Shown: in pieces, positions 62,564 to 64,000 of the stretch
How the letters are laid out: each line of letters begins with the position of its first letter
Numbering within the stretch: the first letter of the stretch is position 1
Assembly: GCA_905182985.1 (NCBI GenBank)
Contig: CAJJDN010000042.1
Coordinates: forward strand, 64,545 to 128,544
Direction of reading: 5' to 3'
From: Paramecium sonneborni
Lineage: Eukaryota; Ciliophora; Oligohymenophorea; Peniculida; Parameciidae
Length of the DNA: 64,000 nucleotides
Made by a program: the position numbers and the translations under genes
Notes under the pieces: model-generated
Told to the model about the DNA's origin: nothing
Database searches by the model: none
What the model saw: the letters and a program-made list of their open reading frames with translations, nothing else

Positions 62564-63102
62564 TCATTTATTTTTAGAAATTTCATAAATTATGCCATAT
62601 TTTGAATGCAGATTAATTCACATCAAATTTGTTAGTTAGTAATTTTTATTTTTTTAATAAATAATCTTAAAAAAATATCTAAGAATTTTATATAGAAATT
62701 GATCTTATTGATTTTTTTGAAAAATTCTTTTTTTATAATTATATAATTCTAATTCAATATATAATCGTTAATCTTCATAATTATTCGATGTTATAATAAA
62801 TTCTATCATTAAACATCAAATTTCCTTTAAAATTAATCCATAATATTTTTTTACAATTATAAATCAATTGATATGCTATTAATTTATTAAATTAAATATC
62901 CATCTAAAAATTCTAATTTTATAATAAAAAATAAAAAAAAGCTGAGATATATTGATGAAAACAATTTTTGTAAATAAATTTGAATTCATAACAAATAAGA
63001 GGCACTAGAATAAGATTGCTTCATTTTTTATCCTTTTTTATTAGTTTTACATAGTATCAAAGATATTTTATTTGTAAATTCAATAAAAAAAATTATTCTA
63101 AA
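62564..63102. other. 540-bp AT-rich spacer
   Basis: Between the broken membrane-protein gene and the last kinase. On the minus strand there are short protein-like stretches (for example NLHSKYGIIYEISKNK) interrupted by TGA. They could be a decayed 5' part of the neighbouring pseudogene or chance frames. No start, promoter or RNA gene was recognised. Confidence 0.4.
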
Positions 63103-64000
63103 ATGAACGAACAAATGGATGTAGATTTCCATTTATTTGAATTTGAAGGAATATTAGGAAAAGGATCATTTGGAATTGTGTTTAAAGCGTTTAATAAAGT
63201 TACAAAATAAACAGTAGCTGTAAAAGTAAGTGATTGAAATACCTAACTTATTGTAGGTAATAAAGAAAAAATAAAAGCAATAATATGGGCAACTAGTGTA
63301 GGAAGCATAAATTCAATAAGAATTATAGCATCCAAATATTGTTAAATTTTTTGGAGTTTATGAGACTGAAAATAAGATTCTAATAGAAATGGAGCTGATA
63401 CCTGGAGGTAAAAATAGTATTAAGATTAGGTTCATTAAGCACAATAAAAAAATGTTCTGAAGAATAAGCCAAATATATAATGTATTCAATTTTAAATGCA
63501 TTACAGTATATGCATAATAACAATATTGCACATAGAGACTTAAAACCTGAAAATATCCTAATTACTAATGATCTTCGCTTTGTTAAAGTAACTGATTTTG
63601 GATTAAGTACAGGATAGTCATCCTTAATGACAAAATAGTGTGGGACTTTAATATATATGGCTCCAGAATAATTAAATAATAGAATATATAACAAGGCAAT
63701 AGATATATGGGCTGCTGGAGTTATTATGTATTAACTTCTTGTTGGTTAACATCCATATTATAAAAAAGGATGTGATATAGCTTAATCTTAATTAGCAATG
63801 CATGAAAATTGCTAGAGATTTTTGAATGAGTATTAAAAAAATAATTAATCTAGAGTACTTAATTCGGTCTATTTCGAAGATTGACAGAAATTAATCCTAC
63901 TAAACGTTATAGCGCTACTTAAGCTATGTTACATCCTTGGTTTAATAATGGAGGCGAAGAGCCTTTGACAATGGAAGAATAATTCTAATAGTGGAAAAAA
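63103..64000 (+). CDS. Ser/Thr protein kinase, 3' end cut by window
   Basis: It starts [16 protein letters not shown]. The kinase domain has [57 protein letters not shown] and [12 protein letters not shown], and ends near RYSATQAMLHPW. All catalytic residues are present. Introns of 31 nt (after TVAVK), 22 nt (after LIPGG) and 26 nt (after RFLN) were placed. The frame is open at the window end (MEEQFQQWK). The [10 protein letters not shown] phrase is the same as in the kinase at 6715, so the two may be related. Confidence 0.9.

Noticed and set aside
1..64000. tRNA, rRNA, CRISPR, transposon or telomere sequences
   Set aside because: None was recognised on reading; small structured RNAs could be missed by eye.

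Overview
The window looks like ciliate macronuclear DNA, almost certainly from Paramecium. It is very AT-rich. Long reading frames appear only when TAA and TAG are read as glutamine, leaving TGA as the sole stop. Introns are tiny (about 20-36 nt, GT...AG, often GTA...TAG), and genes are packed with 10-250 bp between them. No tRNA, rRNA, CRISPR array, transposon or telomere was recognised. All calls come from reading the sequence by eye with the ciliate code; no search was run.

Layout. 0-8.2 kb: a zinc-finger-like gene, a two-TM protein and a large STAND-type P-loop/coiled-coil gene on the minus strand, divergent from a Ser/Thr kinase with a very short shared promoter. 8.2-17 kb: a TBC (Rab-GAP) gene, a small coiled-coil gene, an LRRC51-like gene present twice because of an assembly duplication, a coiled-coil gene, an RCC1-repeat gene, a PP2C phosphatase, a small basic gene and a LAMTOR4-like gene. 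17-31 kb: a Cys-rich multi-TM surface protein, a TPR protein, a CAMK-type kinase, a protein with two degenerate kinase-like regions, and unrecognised genes. 31.8-38 kb: an INTS6-like gene, an FG/GLG nucleoporin and a FASTK/OPR-like repeat protein. 38-46 kb: a ciliate multi-segment membrane-protein gene (5' half duplicated by the assembly) and a run of small or coiled-coil genes including two apparent paralogues. 46-60 kb: one giant HUWE1/TOM1-type HECT ubiquitin ligase on the minus strand (also containing an assembly duplication) followed by a DUSP-like gene. 60-64 kb: a broken-looking LamG/Cys-rich membrane protein gene and the 5' part of another kinase.

Three exact tandem duplications (1223, 1117 and 1159 bp) each meet at a single N. 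They are best read as unmerged contig overlaps, so the duplicated genes should be counted once.

Themes: signalling (three active-looking kinases, one protein with degenerate kinase domains, a PP2C, a Rab-GAP, a Ragulator-like subunit), ubiquitin (HECT ligase beside a DUSP-like protein), and nuclear or RNA functions (INTS6-like, nucleoporin, RNA-binding repeat protein). The genes do not form operons; neighbours appear functionally independent.
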